A DNA stretch of 42,472 nucleotides from Hyphococcus sp. (GCA_021776245.1 JAJFGF010000063.1:1-42472); one strand, 5' to 3'; shown: positions 25,064-34,848, counted from the first letter of the stretch. Notes: generated by a model from the sequence alone, not told the origin. Numbers and translations are program-made.

Positions 25064-28000
25064 ATGAAGCGCAGGGACGCGGCGATCATCGCCGCAGCTA
25101 TTTTGGCGGCTTTTGCCGGCGGTTTGCTGTTGGGCCGGGCGATTGCTCCTGATTCAGGCTCCGGCGTCACGCCAAACAGCCAGCAAATTGTCGGCGCTGA
25201 CCCGAGGGGCGCCGGACAGACGCGCCGGCCGTTTCAGAGGCGCCGCGCCGATAATGCCGAGCGCCCGGTCGCCGAAGTCCAAAAAGGTTTTGCTTACCAG
25301 CGCGTGATCCTTGATACGGGCTCGGATCTCCCCAAAGCCTGTTTTCAATTCACCCAGGCGCTCGATGACAGCGGCAGCGTCAATTACGCCGACTTTGTCC
25401 GGCTGACGCCGGATACCGGCGCCGCCCTCGACGTCGATGGTTCATCTTTATGTCTTTCCGGCCTGACATTTGACAAGGACTATCGCGCGCGGCTGCGCGC
25501 CGGGCTGCCGGGCAAGAAAGGCGACCGCCTGCAGCGCGCCGAGGAAGTCGTCATCGCCTTTGGCGACAAGCCTTCTTATGCGGGCTTTGCAGGCGACGGG
25601 GTGATCCTGCCGCGTCTCGAAGCGGACGGCCTGGGCATTGAGACTGTCAATGTGGAGAAGGTGCAAATCTCCGTATACCGTGTTTCGGACCGGTCGCTTG
25701 CGCAGAAACAAATCGCAGCCGGCGAGACCTCCGCAGAAAATGAATATTTCTATGTCTGGGGCGAAGAAAACGGCGAAGATGTCGGCGTTGAAATCTGGAA
25801 GGGCGAAATCGAAACGCCCGGCGGGCGCAATGAGACAACAACCACCGTATTTGCGCTTGGCGCGGCGCTGGATGCGTTAAAACCGGGCGCCTATTTTATT
25901 CGTTTGCGCGACGCGTCGCCGGGCGCGGCCAAAAACCGCATGGCCCAGGCCTGGCGCTGGATCATGTTCACCGACATGGCGCTGACGACTTATTCCGGCG
26001 CCGACGGCATTGATGTTTTTGTGCGGTCGATTGCATCGGCGCGCCCGATTGCCGGCGTCCAATTATCGCTGATCGCGGTCAATAACGAGATATTGGCGAC
26101 GGCGATCACCAATGCCGACGGCCGCGCCCGGTTTGAAGGCCCCGCCGTGAACGGGGCGGCGCCGCTGACGCCGCGCATGATCATGGCCAACGGGCCGCAG
26201 GATGATTTTGCGGCGCTTGATTTGCAGCGCGCGCCTTTGGATCTTTCCGACCGTAATGTCGCGGGCCGGGACGCCCAGTCAAAACTCGACGGCTTTGTTT
26301 ATCTTGATCGCGGCATCTACCGGCCCGGCGAGACAGCGTATGTTTCCGGCCTTTTACGCAACGATGCGGGGCGCGCCGTTAGCAACCGGCCGTTGACCGT
26401 GACGATCCGCCGGCCAAACGCAACCGAGGCGGATAAACGCCGGCTTGAAAAGCTGGAGATCGGCGGATTTTCTTTTGCCTATGACGTTCCTGCCTCGGCG
26501 CCGCGCGGCGTCTGGCGCATCGAGATTACCGCCGATGGTTATGACGGCGTTGTTGGCGCGGAGAGTTTTTCTGTTGAAGATTTTGTGCCCCAGCGCCTCG
26601 AAGTGTCGATTGAGGCCGATGAAAAAACACCGGTCAGACCCGACGCGGCGCGCGATATTACGGTCTCAAGCCGTTATCTTTACGGCGCCCCGGCAAGCGG
26701 ATTGGCGGTTGAAGCCGAAGCGCGCCTGCGTCTTGACCCCAATCCGTTTCCGGATTTTTCAAAGTTTCGTTTCGGGCCGGTAAACGGCCGCTTTGACGAA
26801 CGCTTTTTGACGCTGCCGAATTCAACAACCGACGCGGAAGGAAAAGCTTCCGTCGCGCTCAAAGTCGATGACGCGCCCAAAGGCTATGGCGCCCCCATGC
26901 GTGCGGATCTTGTGGTCGGCGTTGTCGAGCCGGGCGGGCGCGTCGTGCGCGAAAGCGCGCGCATTCCGGTGCGTCCTGACGACATCTATGTGGGCCTTAA
27001 ACTTGCCAATGACAAAACCGGCTTTGGCCGCGATGACAATGTTGAGGTCGAAGCGGTGCTGCTCGACTGGCAGGGCAATGTTGTCGATGGCGAGCTGGAA
27101 TGGAAACTGGTTGAAGAAGATTACTGGTTCGACTGGTATCGCGATAACGGCCAATGGCGCTGGCGGCGTTCGTTCCGCGATGTGCTGATCGCCGAGGGCC
27201 GCGGGCAAACAGGCCGTGAAAAGCTCGGGCGCCTTATCGGCCAACGGCTTGATACTGGAACCTATCGTCTGAGTGCAACGCAGACGGGCGGCAAGGCAAA
27301 AACCGACATTCGTTTCTATGTGGGCTGGCGATCCTATGCCGCCGGCGCGGACACGCCTGATCAGGCGGCGATGACATTGCAAAATGACAAAGTGGCGCCG
27401 GGCGCCCGCGCGCGATTGTTTTTAAACCCGCCATATGAAGGCGAAGCGATTATCGCAATCGCCACCGACCGCGTGCATCGCGTGCAACGTCTAAAGGTTG
27501 ACGCCAAAGGCCGCGAGATCATCATCGACACCGATCCCGCATGGGGCGCCGGGTTTTACGTTCTGGCGACAGTCGTGACGCCGCGCGATCCCGGCGACCG
27601 TCCGGTGCCGCGCCGCGCCATGGCGGTGACTTATGTGCCGTTCGATATGTCGGCGCGCAAACTTAATGTTGAGATCAGCCAGCCGGAAATATTGCGTCCC
27701 CGTTCGAGACTTGATTTGCCGATCGCCGTCGGCGGCGCCGCGCCGGGCTCGCCGGTGATGATGACCGTCGCGGCGGTGGATGAGGGAATTTTGCGTCTTA
27801 CGAAATTTAAGTCGCCCGATCCTGTCGATTATTATTATGGCAAGAAACGTCTCGGCGTCGGCATCCGCGATGATTACGGGCGTATTCTGCACGCAAATCT
27901 GGGCGCTGCCGCGCGCTTCGGCGGCGACCAGCTTGGCGGCGAAGGCCTGACGGTTGTGCCGACCAAATCGGTTGCGCTGTTTTCCGGAACATTGACGGTC

Positions 28001-30016
28001 GGCAATGACGGTAATGTCATCGCGCCGATTGACGTGCCTGACTTTAACGGCGAACTGCGCCTGATGGCGGTCGCCTGGTCGAAAGACCGATTGGGTTCAG
28101 CGTCCGAACCGATGACCGTGCGCGATCTCGTGCCGGCGGAACTTGCGTTGCCGCGTTTCCTCGCCCCCGGCGATGATGCGACCGCAACCTTGTTGATCGA
28201 CAATGTGGACGGTGAGGCGGGCGATTATGTTGTGACGCTCGCGGGCGAAGGTCCTGCGGACATTACGGCCACGCAGAGCTTTACCCTGGCGGAAGGCGAA
28301 AAAACCACAAGCGTCTTTCCGATCAAAACCGGCGAGACCGGGATTGGCGCGGTAAATTTATCAGTCGCTGGTCCCGGCGGCTTTTCCGTCGCGCGGTCCT
28401 ATCCGATCCAGTCACGCACGCCTTATTTTCCGGTCACAGAAGTAAGGACGGCGGCGCTGGAGCCCGGCGAGAGTTTTGTTCTCAATGATGCGGTCGCTGC
28501 GTCCTATGTTCCGGGATCCGCAGACGTAACGGTTTCCTTTTCCAGGCTGCGCGGCGTCGAACCGGGTCCGCTGCTCGATGCGCTTTACCGCTATCCTTAT
28601 GGCTGTTCAGAGCAGCTAACCAGCTCGGCGATGCCGCTGTTGTTTGTTGATATGCTCGGCGGCGAAGTTGGCCGCGATCCCGAACGCGCGGTGCGTCCGC
28701 GTGTGCAACAGGCGGTAAACAAGCTGCTTAATCGTCAGGGGCCGGATGGCGCGTTTGGTTTGTGGCGTGTTGGCGACAGCTGGAGTTCTCCATGGCTCGG
28801 CGCTTATGTGACCGACTTTCTTTATCGCGCCCGTAATGAAGGCTATGGCGTGCCCGAAGAGGCGCTCGACCGCGCTTACAATTCTCTTGCGGATATTGCC
28901 CGCATCGACCGCTGGTATCTCGCCAGCTATCAGACCAATGTTTATGAGGGCGGCAATAACAACGATACGCGTGACTATTTGCGCCGCCGGTCAGCAGCCT
29001 ATGCGCTTTATGTGCTGGCGCGCGCCGGCCGCGCGGATCTTTCTGATCTGCGCTATTTCCATGATGCGCTGCTTGATGAAACCGCAAGCCCGCTTGCCAA
29101 AGCGCATATTGGCGCAGCGCTTGCGATGATGGGCGATCGCGCCCGCGCAAACAGCGCATTTGAAAAAGCGGCGGCGGCAATTGGCTGGGATAACCGCGGC
29201 GATTACTACCAGACCGTGTTGCGCGATGCGGCCGGCGTTCTCGCGCTGGCGGTTGAAGCGGGACAGGACAGCAAAGTTGAAGCGCTGAGCGAGCGCTTCA
29301 TTGCGGCGATGAAAGATCCAAACCGCATGCATACCCAGGAAAAAGCTTTCGTCTTGCTGGCGTCGCAGGCGCTCATTCGCAACGCCGGACCGATGACGCT
29401 GAGCGTTAATGGCGAAGCCCGGGACGCATTGCCGCCGGCGCCGTCCTTCGCGCCAACAGCTGAAGAAATGGCCGGGGAGATTACCTATCGCAATGACAGC
29501 GATGGTCAGATATTCCGCTCTCTGACGGTTTCCGGATCGCCCTTGACGGCCCCTGCGGCGGTTAATCAGGGTCTTAGTCTCACCAAACGCATCGCGACCC
29601 GCGACGGCCAGCCGGCCGATCTTTCGGCGGTTCGTCAAAATGACCGCTTGATCGTGGTCTTAAGCGGTGTTGCGCTGGATAATCGCCAGCACCCGGCGGT
29701 CATTGCCGACCTGTTGCCTGCGGGCTTTGAAATCGAAGCGATCCTGAAACCCGAAGACGGCGGCGGGCAGGGGCGAAACGGTCCCTATCAATGGATTGGC
29801 GAGCTGGTCTATCCGCGTGTCGCCGAGGCGCGGGACGATCGCTTTGTCGCTGCGGTTGATATATCCGGCAAGCAGCGGTTTACGCTTGCCTATATTGTTC
29901 GCGCCGTAACGCCGGGCGCCTTCACCATGCCTGGTGCGGTGATGGAGGATATGTACCGGCCAGGCGTTTTTGCGCGCACCAGCGTCGGGCGCGTTTCAAT
30001 TGCGCCGGCTCAATGA
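25064..30016 (+). CDS. Bacterial alpha-2-macroglobulin (YfhM-like protease trap)
   Basis: Large periplasmic protein of 1650 residues that traps attacking proteases and tethers them through a thioester. An N-terminal hydrophobic segment (about 7-28) has no lipobox, so it is either cleaved or a membrane anchor, unlike the E. coli lipoprotein. Repeated macroglobulin beta-domains follow, including the FVYLDRGIYRPGETAYVSG region near 410 typical of the MG2 domain. The thioester motif is CSEQ, with Cys1181 and Gln1184 (YGCSEQLTS), inside an alpha-helical toroid domain. It overlaps the PBP1C gene by four bases (ATGA); this pairing is widespread and suggests joint defence and repair of the cell envelope. 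Confidence 0.95.
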   Translation: MKRRDAAIIAAAILAAFAGGLLLGRAIAPDSGSGVTPNSQQIVGADPRGAGQTRRPFQRRRADNAERPVAEVQKGFAYQRVILDTGSDLPKACFQFTQALDDSGSVNYADFVRLTPDTGAALDVDGSSLCLSGLTFDKDYRARLRAGLPGKKGDRLQRAEEVVIAFGDKPSYAGFAGDGVILPRLEADGLGIETVNVEKVQISVYRVSDRSLAQKQIAAGETSAENEYFYVWGEENGEDVGVEIWKGEIETPGGRNETTTTVFALGAALDALKPGAYFIRLRDASPGAAKNRMAQAWRWIMFTDMALTTYSGADGIDVFVRSIASARPIAGVQLSLIAVNNEILATAITNADGRARFEGPAVNGAAPLTPRMIMANGPQDDFAALDLQRAPLDLSDRNVAGRDAQSKLDGFVYLDRGIYRPGETAYVSGLLRNDAGRAVSNRPLTVTIRRPNATEADKRRLEKLEIGGFSFAYDVPASAPRGVWRIEITADGYDGVVGAESFSVEDFVPQRLEVSIEADEKTPVRPDAARDITVSSRYLYGAPASGLAVEAEARLRLDPNPFPDFSKFRFGPVNGRFDERFLTLPNSTTDAEGKASVALKVDDAPKGYGAPMRADLVVGVVEPGGRVVRESARIPVRPDDIYVGLKLANDKTGFGRDDNVEVEAVLLDWQGNVVDGELEWKLVEEDYWFDWYRDNGQWRWRRSFRDVLIAEGRGQTGREKLGRLIGQRLDTGTYRLSATQTGGKAKTDIRFYVGWRSYAAGADTPDQAAMTLQNDKVAPGARARLFLNPPYEGEAIIAIATDRVHRVQRLKVDAKGREIIIDTDPAWGAGFYVLATVVTPRDPGDRPVPRRAMAVTYVPFDMSARKLNVEISQPEILRPRSRLDLPIAVGGAAPGSPVMMTVAAVDEGILRLTKFKSPDPVDYYYGKKRLGVGIRDDYGRILHANLGAAARFGGDQLGGEGLTVVPTKSVALFSGTLTVGNDGNVIAPIDVPDFNGELRLMAVAWSKDRLGSASEPMTVRDLVPAELALPRFLAPGDDATATLLIDNVDGEAGDYVVTLAGEGPADITATQSFTLAEGEKTTSVFPIKTGETGIGAVNLSVAGPGGFSVARSYPIQSRTPYFPVTEVRTAALEPGESFVLNDAVAASYVPGSADVTVSFSRLRGVEPGPLLDALYRYPYGCSEQLTSSAMPLLFVDMLGGEVGRDPERAVRPRVQQAVNKLLNRQGPDGAFGLWRVGDSWSSPWLGAYVTDFLYRARNEGYGVPEEALDRAYNSLADIARIDRWYLASYQTNVYEGGNNNDTRDYLRRRSAAYALYVLARAGRADLSDLRYFHDALLDETASPLAKAHIGAALAMMGDRARANSAFEKAAAAIGWDNRGDYYQTVLRDAAGVLALAVEAGQDSKVEALSERFIAAMKDPNRMHTQEKAFVLLASQALIRNAGPMTLSVNGEARDALPPAPSFAPTAEEMAGEITYRNDSDGQIFRSLTVSGSPLTAPAAVNQGLSLTKRIATRDGQPADLSAVRQNDRLIVVLSGVALDNRQHPAVIADLLPAGFEIEAILKPEDGGGQGRNGPYQWIGELVYPRVAEARDDRFVAAVDISGKQRFTLAYIVRAVTPGAFTMPGAVMEDMYRPGVFARTSVGRVSIAPAQ

Positions 30017-32076
30017 TTGCGCGTTTTGCCATAGATCATTGGCGGCTCGCGTCGGTCCTTGCCGCGATGATGTCGATTGCGACAGCGGATTTGATCTTTG
30101 CGCCGCCATTGGACCGCGCCCGCGCCGTCTCGCCGCTGGTGACGGATCAAAACGGCGAATGGCTGCACGCATTCGCGAATGCTGACGGACGCTGGCGCTT
30201 TAAAGCTGATCTTGGGGCCATCGACTCATCATTTGTGGAGCGCCTTGTTCTTATCGAAGACAAACGGTTCTGGTCTCATTGGGGCGTTGATCCGCTGGCC
30301 TTGATGCGCGCGAGCGTGGTTTCGGCAAAGGCCGGCCGCGTCGTGTCCGGCGCTTCGACGATCACCATGCAGACGGCGCGCCTGTTAGAATCGCGCCCGC
30401 GCACATTTGGCTCTAAAGCGATTGAGATGATCCGGGCGCTGCAGATTGAGCGGCGGCTTACAAAAGATGAAATCCTCGAACTCTATCTGACGCTTGCGCC
30501 TTATGGCGGCAATTTGGAAGGCGTTCGCGCCGCAAGTCTTGTTTATTTCGATAAGGAACCAGGCCGCCTCAACGATGCACAGCAAGCGTTGTTAATTGCA
30601 CTGCCCCAGGCGCCGGAAGCGCGCCGTCCGGATTTGAATCCTGAAAATGCCCTGATTGCGCGCGCTGAAATTCTTGAAAAACTTACCTCTGCCGGCGCGA
30701 TTGCGGCAATGCGCGCGGCAGAAGCCGAGGAAGCGCCTGCGCCTGATCGCCGCCACGAATTTCCGCGCCGCGCCTATCATGCAGCGCAGCGCCTTGCGCA
30801 TGCGAAGGCGAAAGTGGACGCATCGGGCGTCATTCAATCGACGATTGACGCTGGTCTTCAGACGCGCGCCGAAGCGATGGTTACAGCCTATGCGAAGCGC
30901 TTTGAAGACGGCGCCACAGCGTCGCTTTTGATCATTGAAAATGAAACCCGCGCCGTGCGCGCCGCTGTCGGATCGTCGGGGCTCGATGTTGACGGCGGAT
31001 GGATTGATCTCACCAACGCGATGCGCTCGCCGGGATCGACGTTAAAGCCGTTTATCTATGCGCTGGCTTTTGAAGACGGACTTGCAGGGCCGGCGACGAT
31101 TATCGAAGACATGCCGCGTTCTTTCGGCGGCTATACGCCGGAAAACTTTGACCGGACATTTCGCGGCGAAGTGCGGGTGCGCGAAGCCTTGCAGCATTCG
31201 CTTAACCTGCCCGCGGTGCGCGCCCTTGACGGTATCGGCGCGACGCGATTTTCAGCGTTGATGCAGGCCGCGGGTGTTTTTCTGAAAACGCCGCATCGCG
31301 CGGAGACAAAACCCGGTCTGGCGCTGGCGCTTGGCGGCGCTGGCGTAACGGCTCAAGATATCGCGATGCTCTACGCGGCGCTCGGGGACGGCGGCAAGGT
31401 GAAACCGCTCGTTTGGACGACACCGCAGAAAGGTGACGCGCGTGACGCATATCAACTTTTTTCAGGGGAAACGGCGGAGCGCATCAGCGCCATTCTCAGC
31501 GAAGCGCCCGCGCTTGAAGGGAGAGCGCCGGCGGCGCTTTCCGTGGATGCGCCGCGCATCGCCTTTAAGACGGGCACTTCCTATGGCTATCGCGACGCCT
31601 GGTCGGCGGGTCATGGCGGCGGCTACAGCGTGGTCGCCTGGGTCGGCCGTGCAGACGGCGCGCCGAGGCCCGGTGAGACCGGACGCAAGGCGGCGGCGCC
31701 GCTGTTGTTTGATGTTTTTGACATGCTTGCGCGCGAAGGAAAAACCCGCGACGGCATCGGCGAGCCCGAAGCGGACGCCAATTCGGGCGCGCTCGTGGCG
31801 CGGTTCGATGCGCCGGCGCGGTCAACCCCGCCGGAGATTATTTTCCCGCGTGACGGCGTTGAAGTTTTTCTCGGCGGCGAAAGTCGCGGCTATGCGCTGG
31901 CGGCGCGCGGCGGCGGCGCCCAATATCGCTGGTATGTAGATGGAGAGCCTGTGCGCCGCGAGACATTAAGCGGCCGGGTGATCTGGAATCCGGCGGGCGC
32001 AGGTTTTTATGATGTCACGGTTGTTGACAGGGACGGACGGTCGGCCCGTTCAAAAGTCCGCGTTATCGCCGGATGA
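30013..32076 (+). CDS. pbpC: Penicillin-binding protein 1C
   Basis: Peptidoglycan glycosyltransferase/transpeptidase-like protein of 687 residues. After an N-terminal membrane segment, the GT51 domain shows the catalytic IEDKRFWSHWGVD (Glu82) and GASTITMQTARLL. The penicillin-binding domain has STLK (Ser342, Lys345), SLN (396-398) and KTGT (from Lys519). A BiPBP-C type beta-domain forms the C-terminus from about 595. Length and order are standard for PBP1C. It overlaps both the macroglobulin gene and the following nuclease-like gene by four bases each, giving a tightly coupled three-gene operon. Confidence 0.95.
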   Translation: MIARFAIDHWRLASVLAAMMSIATADLIFAPPLDRARAVSPLVTDQNGEWLHAFANADGRWRFKADLGAIDSSFVERLVLIEDKRFWSHWGVDPLALMRASVVSAKAGRVVSGASTITMQTARLLESRPRTFGSKAIEMIRALQIERRLTKDEILELYLTLAPYGGNLEGVRAASLVYFDKEPGRLNDAQQALLIALPQAPEARRPDLNPENALIARAEILEKLTSAGAIAAMRAAEAEEAPAPDRRHEFPRRAYHAAQRLAHAKAKVDASGVIQSTIDAGLQTRAEAMVTAYAKRFEDGATASLLIIENETRAVRAAVGSSGLDVDGGWIDLTNAMRSPGSTLKPFIYALAFEDGLAGPATIIEDMPRSFGGYTPENFDRTFRGEVRVREALQHSLNLPAVRALDGIGATRFSALMQAAGVFLKTPHRAETKPGLALALGGAGVTAQDIAMLYAALGDGGKVKPLVWTTPQKGDARDAYQLFSGETAERISAILSEAPALEGRAPAALSVDAPRIAFKTGTSYGYRDAWSAGHGGGYSVVAWVGRADGAPRPGETGRKAAAPLLFDVFDMLAREGKTRDGIGEPEADANSGALVARFDAPARSTPPEIIFPRDGVEVFLGGESRGYALAARGGGAQYRWYVDGEPVRRETLSGRVIWNPAGAGFYDVTVVDRDGRSARSKVRVIAG

Positions 32077-32822
32077 AGCGGCGCGTGTTTCTTTTCGCCG
32101 GCGCATCGGCGGGATTATTGGGCGCCGCCGCGAGGGGGCAGGAATTCAAAGAGCTGCGCGCGTTTTCCGGCGGCCGCTTTTACGACGGTGATCAGGAATA
32201 TGTCCTTGCTGATATCATCGCGCCGTCAGCCTTTAAGCTGAGCGACCGCGCTTCGACTTATTTCGGGGAATCAAAATCCGCCTTAAGCGCATTGCTGAGA
32301 GACGCGGCGATTGAATCTGAAAACGCCGGACCGCCAACACGATGGGGCGGGCGCATTGTTTATGCGCGGCGGGGCGGCGAACAGAAAACGCTTCAAGAAA
32401 CGCTTGTCGCGAGAGGCGCTGTTCGTGTTGAGCCGCAAACAGGCGACATAGAATTCATCTCGAAACTGTTGACACTCGAAGAAACTGCGCGCGAGAACAA
32501 TCGCGGGTTATGGGCGCTGCCGGACTATCGGGTGATTGACGCGGCAGATGCAAATTCCGCTATTGGCGCGTTTCATCTGATTGAGGGCGTTGTCGCCGCC
32601 GCCGAAAAAGTCAAAAGCCGGTTCTATCTTAATTTCGGCAGCGACTATCTTACCGATTTTACGGCCGGCGCAAGGGCCGCGCTTTACCGCAAATGGGCGG
32701 CGACGGGGCTCGATCTTGCAAGTCTGAAAGGCGCGCGCATTCGCGTGCGCGGCTTTGTTGAGGACATTAATGGTCCGTCGATTGACCTCAAGCATGTAAA
32801 ACAGGTCGAAGTCCTGGATTGA
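32073..32822 (+). CDS. Exported thermonuclease (SNase-fold) family protein
   Basis: 249 residues, with an N-terminal arginine pair and hydrophobic signal (MKRRVFLFAGASAGLLGAAA) that could be Sec or Tat. The central part fits the staphylococcal nuclease fold: VLADIIAPSAF in place of the usual LxGIxAP, RWGGRIVYARR, LQETLVARGAVRV and NNRGLWALPDY. A C-terminal region with YLNFGSDYLTDFT is common in this alphaproteobacterial group. The catalytic Arg/Asp/Glu set of true nuclease is not clearly complete, so activity is uncertain. Its start overlaps the pbpC stop (ATGA), placing it in the envelope-defence operon. It converges on carD. Confidence 0.8.
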   Translation: MKRRVFLFAGASAGLLGAAARGQEFKELRAFSGGRFYDGDQEYVLADIIAPSAFKLSDRASTYFGESKSALSALLRDAAIESENAGPPTRWGGRIVYARRGGEQKTLQETLVARGAVRVEPQTGDIEFISKLLTLEETARENNRGLWALPDYRVIDAADANSAIGAFHLIEGVVAAAEKVKSRFYLNFGSDYLTDFTAGARAALYRKWAATGLDLASLKGARIRVRGFVEDINGPSIDLKHVKQVEVLD

Positions 32823-32838
32823 AAATCGACCCGTGAAT

Positions 32839-33954
32839 TCAAGTGGCCGCCGCGGCAGGGGGCGCCGCCGCTGCCGCAGTCGCAGCAGCCGCTGCCGCTT
32901 TTTTCTTCAGCGTTGTTTCAAGTTCTTCGATCGCGTTGCCGAGATCGACCTTCTTTACCGCGGCAACTTCGCGGGCCATACGATCAAGCGCTGCTTCAAA
33001 CAATTGCCGCTCTGAATAGCTTTGCTCCGGTTGGTCTTCGGCCCGGAACAAATCGCGCACGACCTCCGCCACCAGTTTGATGCTGCCGGAATTGATCTTT
33101 GCATCATATTCCTGCGCCCGGCGACTCCACATCGTGCGCTTGATGCGCGCGCGGCCTTTGAGCGTGTTGATCGCGTCTTTGATGGTTTTATCATCGGACA
33201 GGGAGCGCATGCCGGCAGCTTTGGCTTTGCCGGTCGGAACCCTGAGTTTCATTTTTTCCTGGTGGAATTCGATAACAAAAAGTTCGATCGGAATGCCGGC
33301 GACCTGTTGCTTTTCAAGCGCCACGATTTTCCCGACGCCATGCGCCGGATAAACAATCTGATCGTTAACCTTGTAATCCTGCTTGGCGCTCGTTGATGCT
33401 TTTGCGTCTTGGGACGCCTTGGCGTCGGCTTGCGGCGCTTCCTTCAGCGGAATGGCCGTCGGCACCGGGATGGATGCGGCGACAGTCGTTCGGCGCGGCG
33501 CCTGGCCGACATTCGTGGGTTTTGGCCGCGGCTTGGGCGGCTCAACAACTTTTTTTGCTTTTTTCGATTTGGCGGCTTTTTTTGTCGGCGGTGCAGCCTT
33601 TTTGGTGGCGGTCTTCTTCGGCGCCGCCTTTTTCGCTGCGGTTTTCTTGGCGGCGGCCGGTTTTGCCGATTTTTTCGCCGGCGCTGACTTTGCCGCCGGC
33701 TTCTTTACGGGTTTTTTCGCAGCCGTCTTCTTTGCGGCGGGTTTCTTCGCGGCGGGTTTTTTGGCTGCAGCCGCCTTTTTGGCCGCCGGTTTCCTGGCGA
33801 CGGCTTTTTTTGCTGCGGCTTTTTTCTTGGGCGCCGGTTTTTTCGCCGCAGCTTTCCTTGCGGGGGCTTTTTTGGCGGTCGCCTTCTTCGCGGGCGCCTT
33901 CTTTTTCGCCGGCGCTTTTTTTGTTTTCGCCTTCGCGGCTTTTTTCGTCGCCAT
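32839..33954 (-). CDS. carD: CarD-family transcription factor with histone-H1-like N-terminal tail
   Basis: RNA-polymerase-binding regulator that stabilises open promoter complexes. The CarD part spans about residues 192-350: VNDQIVYPAHGVGKIVALE is the polymerase-interaction domain, and the helical DNA-binding domain contains the conserved Trp276 (RTMWSRRAQEY). Ahead of it, residues 1-140 are almost entirely Lys, Ala and Pro in repeats such as PAAKKPAAKK, like histone H1 or AlgP-type tails, and the C-terminus is poly-Ala. Typical CarD/CdnL proteins have about 160-170 residues, so this one is twice as long. It is third after fdxA in the conserved leftward cluster. The repeats may vary in copy number. 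Confidence 0.9.
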   Translation of the reverse strand: MATKKAAKAKTKKAPAKKKAPAKKATAKKAPARKAAAKKPAPKKKAAAKKAVARKPAAKKAAAAKKPAAKKPAAKKTAAKKPVKKPAAKSAPAKKSAKPAAAKKTAAKKAAPKKTATKKAAPPTKKAAKSKKAKKVVEPPKPRPKPTNVGQAPRRTTVAASIPVPTAIPLKEAPQADAKASQDAKASTSAKQDYKVNDQIVYPAHGVGKIVALEKQQVAGIPIELFVIEFHQEKMKLRVPTGKAKAAGMRSLSDDKTIKDAINTLKGRARIKRTMWSRRAQEYDAKINSGSIKLVAEVVRDLFRAEDQPEQSYSERQLFEAALDRMAREVAAVKKVDLGNAIEELETTLKKKAAAAAATAAAAAPPAAAAT

Positions 33955-34292
33955 AATCGTCTTGTCTTCCTTGCGCGCCGGCCATCGACCGGGGGGTGGT
34001 TAAAGTCGGTTAACGACCGGGCGGTAACGCTCCGGTTGTTCGCATCACGATTGTACAGGTATTTGGCTAGGCAAAAGCCGCTAGGCTGCTAAAGCGCTGG
34101 CATCGACCCGGTGGCGTCAACCGTTGTTACCGAATAAACCTATAATTTCAATAACTTGATTGTGTTCCTTAAATCGCCGGGTCAAATAGGAAACGCCTCG
34201 GCTTTATCCGTATTTCAGCGACCACATTAGCACAAAATTTCAATCGGCGCTACGCAATTTCCGCAGCGCGGCAATAAGGCTCGCAGGCCCCC
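33955..34292. other. carD upstream region
   Basis: 338 bp without a gene. It should contain the carD promoter. An imperfect inverted repeat at 34247-34269 (GCGCTACG/CGCAGCGC) lies just past the end of fdxA and could be a weak terminator, but it lacks a T run. Nothing else is recognised. Confidence 0.4.
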
Positions 34293-34634
34293 TCAGGAAC
34301 CTTCGCCGGGCTTGTCGCTAAAGTATTTCTCCAATTTGCCGGTTTTTTCCTCGGCGAATTTGTCCGCATCCGGCAAGGGATCGATTTTCACGGTTATATT
34401 TGGCCATTCCGCAGCATATTTGGTGTTCAGCTCAACCCATTTGTCCGCTTCTGTTTCCGTGTCGGGAATGATTGCCTCTGCGGGGCATTCCGGTTCACAG
34501 ACGCCGCAATCGATGCATTCGTCCGGGTGAATCACCAGCATATTCTCGCCCTCGTAGAAGCAATCGACGGGGCACACCTCAACGCAGTCGGTGTATTTGC
34601 ATTTGATGCATGCTTCAGTCACCACATAAGTCAT
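34293..34634 (-). CDS. fdxA: Seven-iron ferredoxin FdxA
   Basis: Small cytoplasmic electron carrier of 113 residues. By comparison with Azotobacter ferredoxin I, Cys9, Cys17 and Cys50 would hold a [3Fe-4S] cluster and Cys21, Cys40, Cys43 and Cys46 a [4Fe-4S] cluster; Cys12 and Cys25 are extra. The start at 34634 is chosen because [12 protein letters not shown] is the family N-terminus and AAGGAG lies ten bases ahead; an in-frame upstream ATG would add seven residues. It lies between the TerB-like gene and carD in a cluster conserved in alphaproteobacteria. Confidence 0.95.
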   Translation of the reverse strand: MTYVVTEACIKCKYTDCVEVCPVDCFYEGENMLVIHPDECIDCGVCEPECPAEAIIPDTETEADKWVELNTKYAAEWPNITVKIDPLPDADKFAEEKTGKLEKYFSDKPGEGS

Positions 34635-34666
34635 GTTGCGGCTGCTCCTTGCCAAATCTCGATCTC

Positions 34667-34713
34667 GAGCGTTTTCAGCGAAAATGTATCCGGTTTCGCG
34701 GTTCGAAAACGCG
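34667..34713. repeat. Short palindromic intergenic repeat (rhizobial RPE-like)
   Basis: 47-bp unit opening GAGCGTTTTC and closing GAAAACGCG, with an internal GTATCCGGTTTCGCG. It resembles the short palindromic repeats scattered between genes in rhizobia and relatives. It sits upstream of fdxA in the gap to the TerB-like gene. Confidence 0.6.
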
Positions 34714-34848
34714 CCTTGTCAACAATCTTGAGCGGTTTTGCCGAATCGGCGGGCGGTCAAAGCGCTCAAGTCTTCTTTACCTGCTCGCCGCTCTGACGCA
34801 AGCCCAAGATGCAAGCCACGACGCGAGCCTTGTGACAGGCAAAAATCG

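Noticed and set aside
33383-34003. Long open frames on the plus strand opposite carD
   Set aside because: They are Phe/Ala-rich mirror images of the Lys/Ala repeat region, caused by its composition rather than coding.
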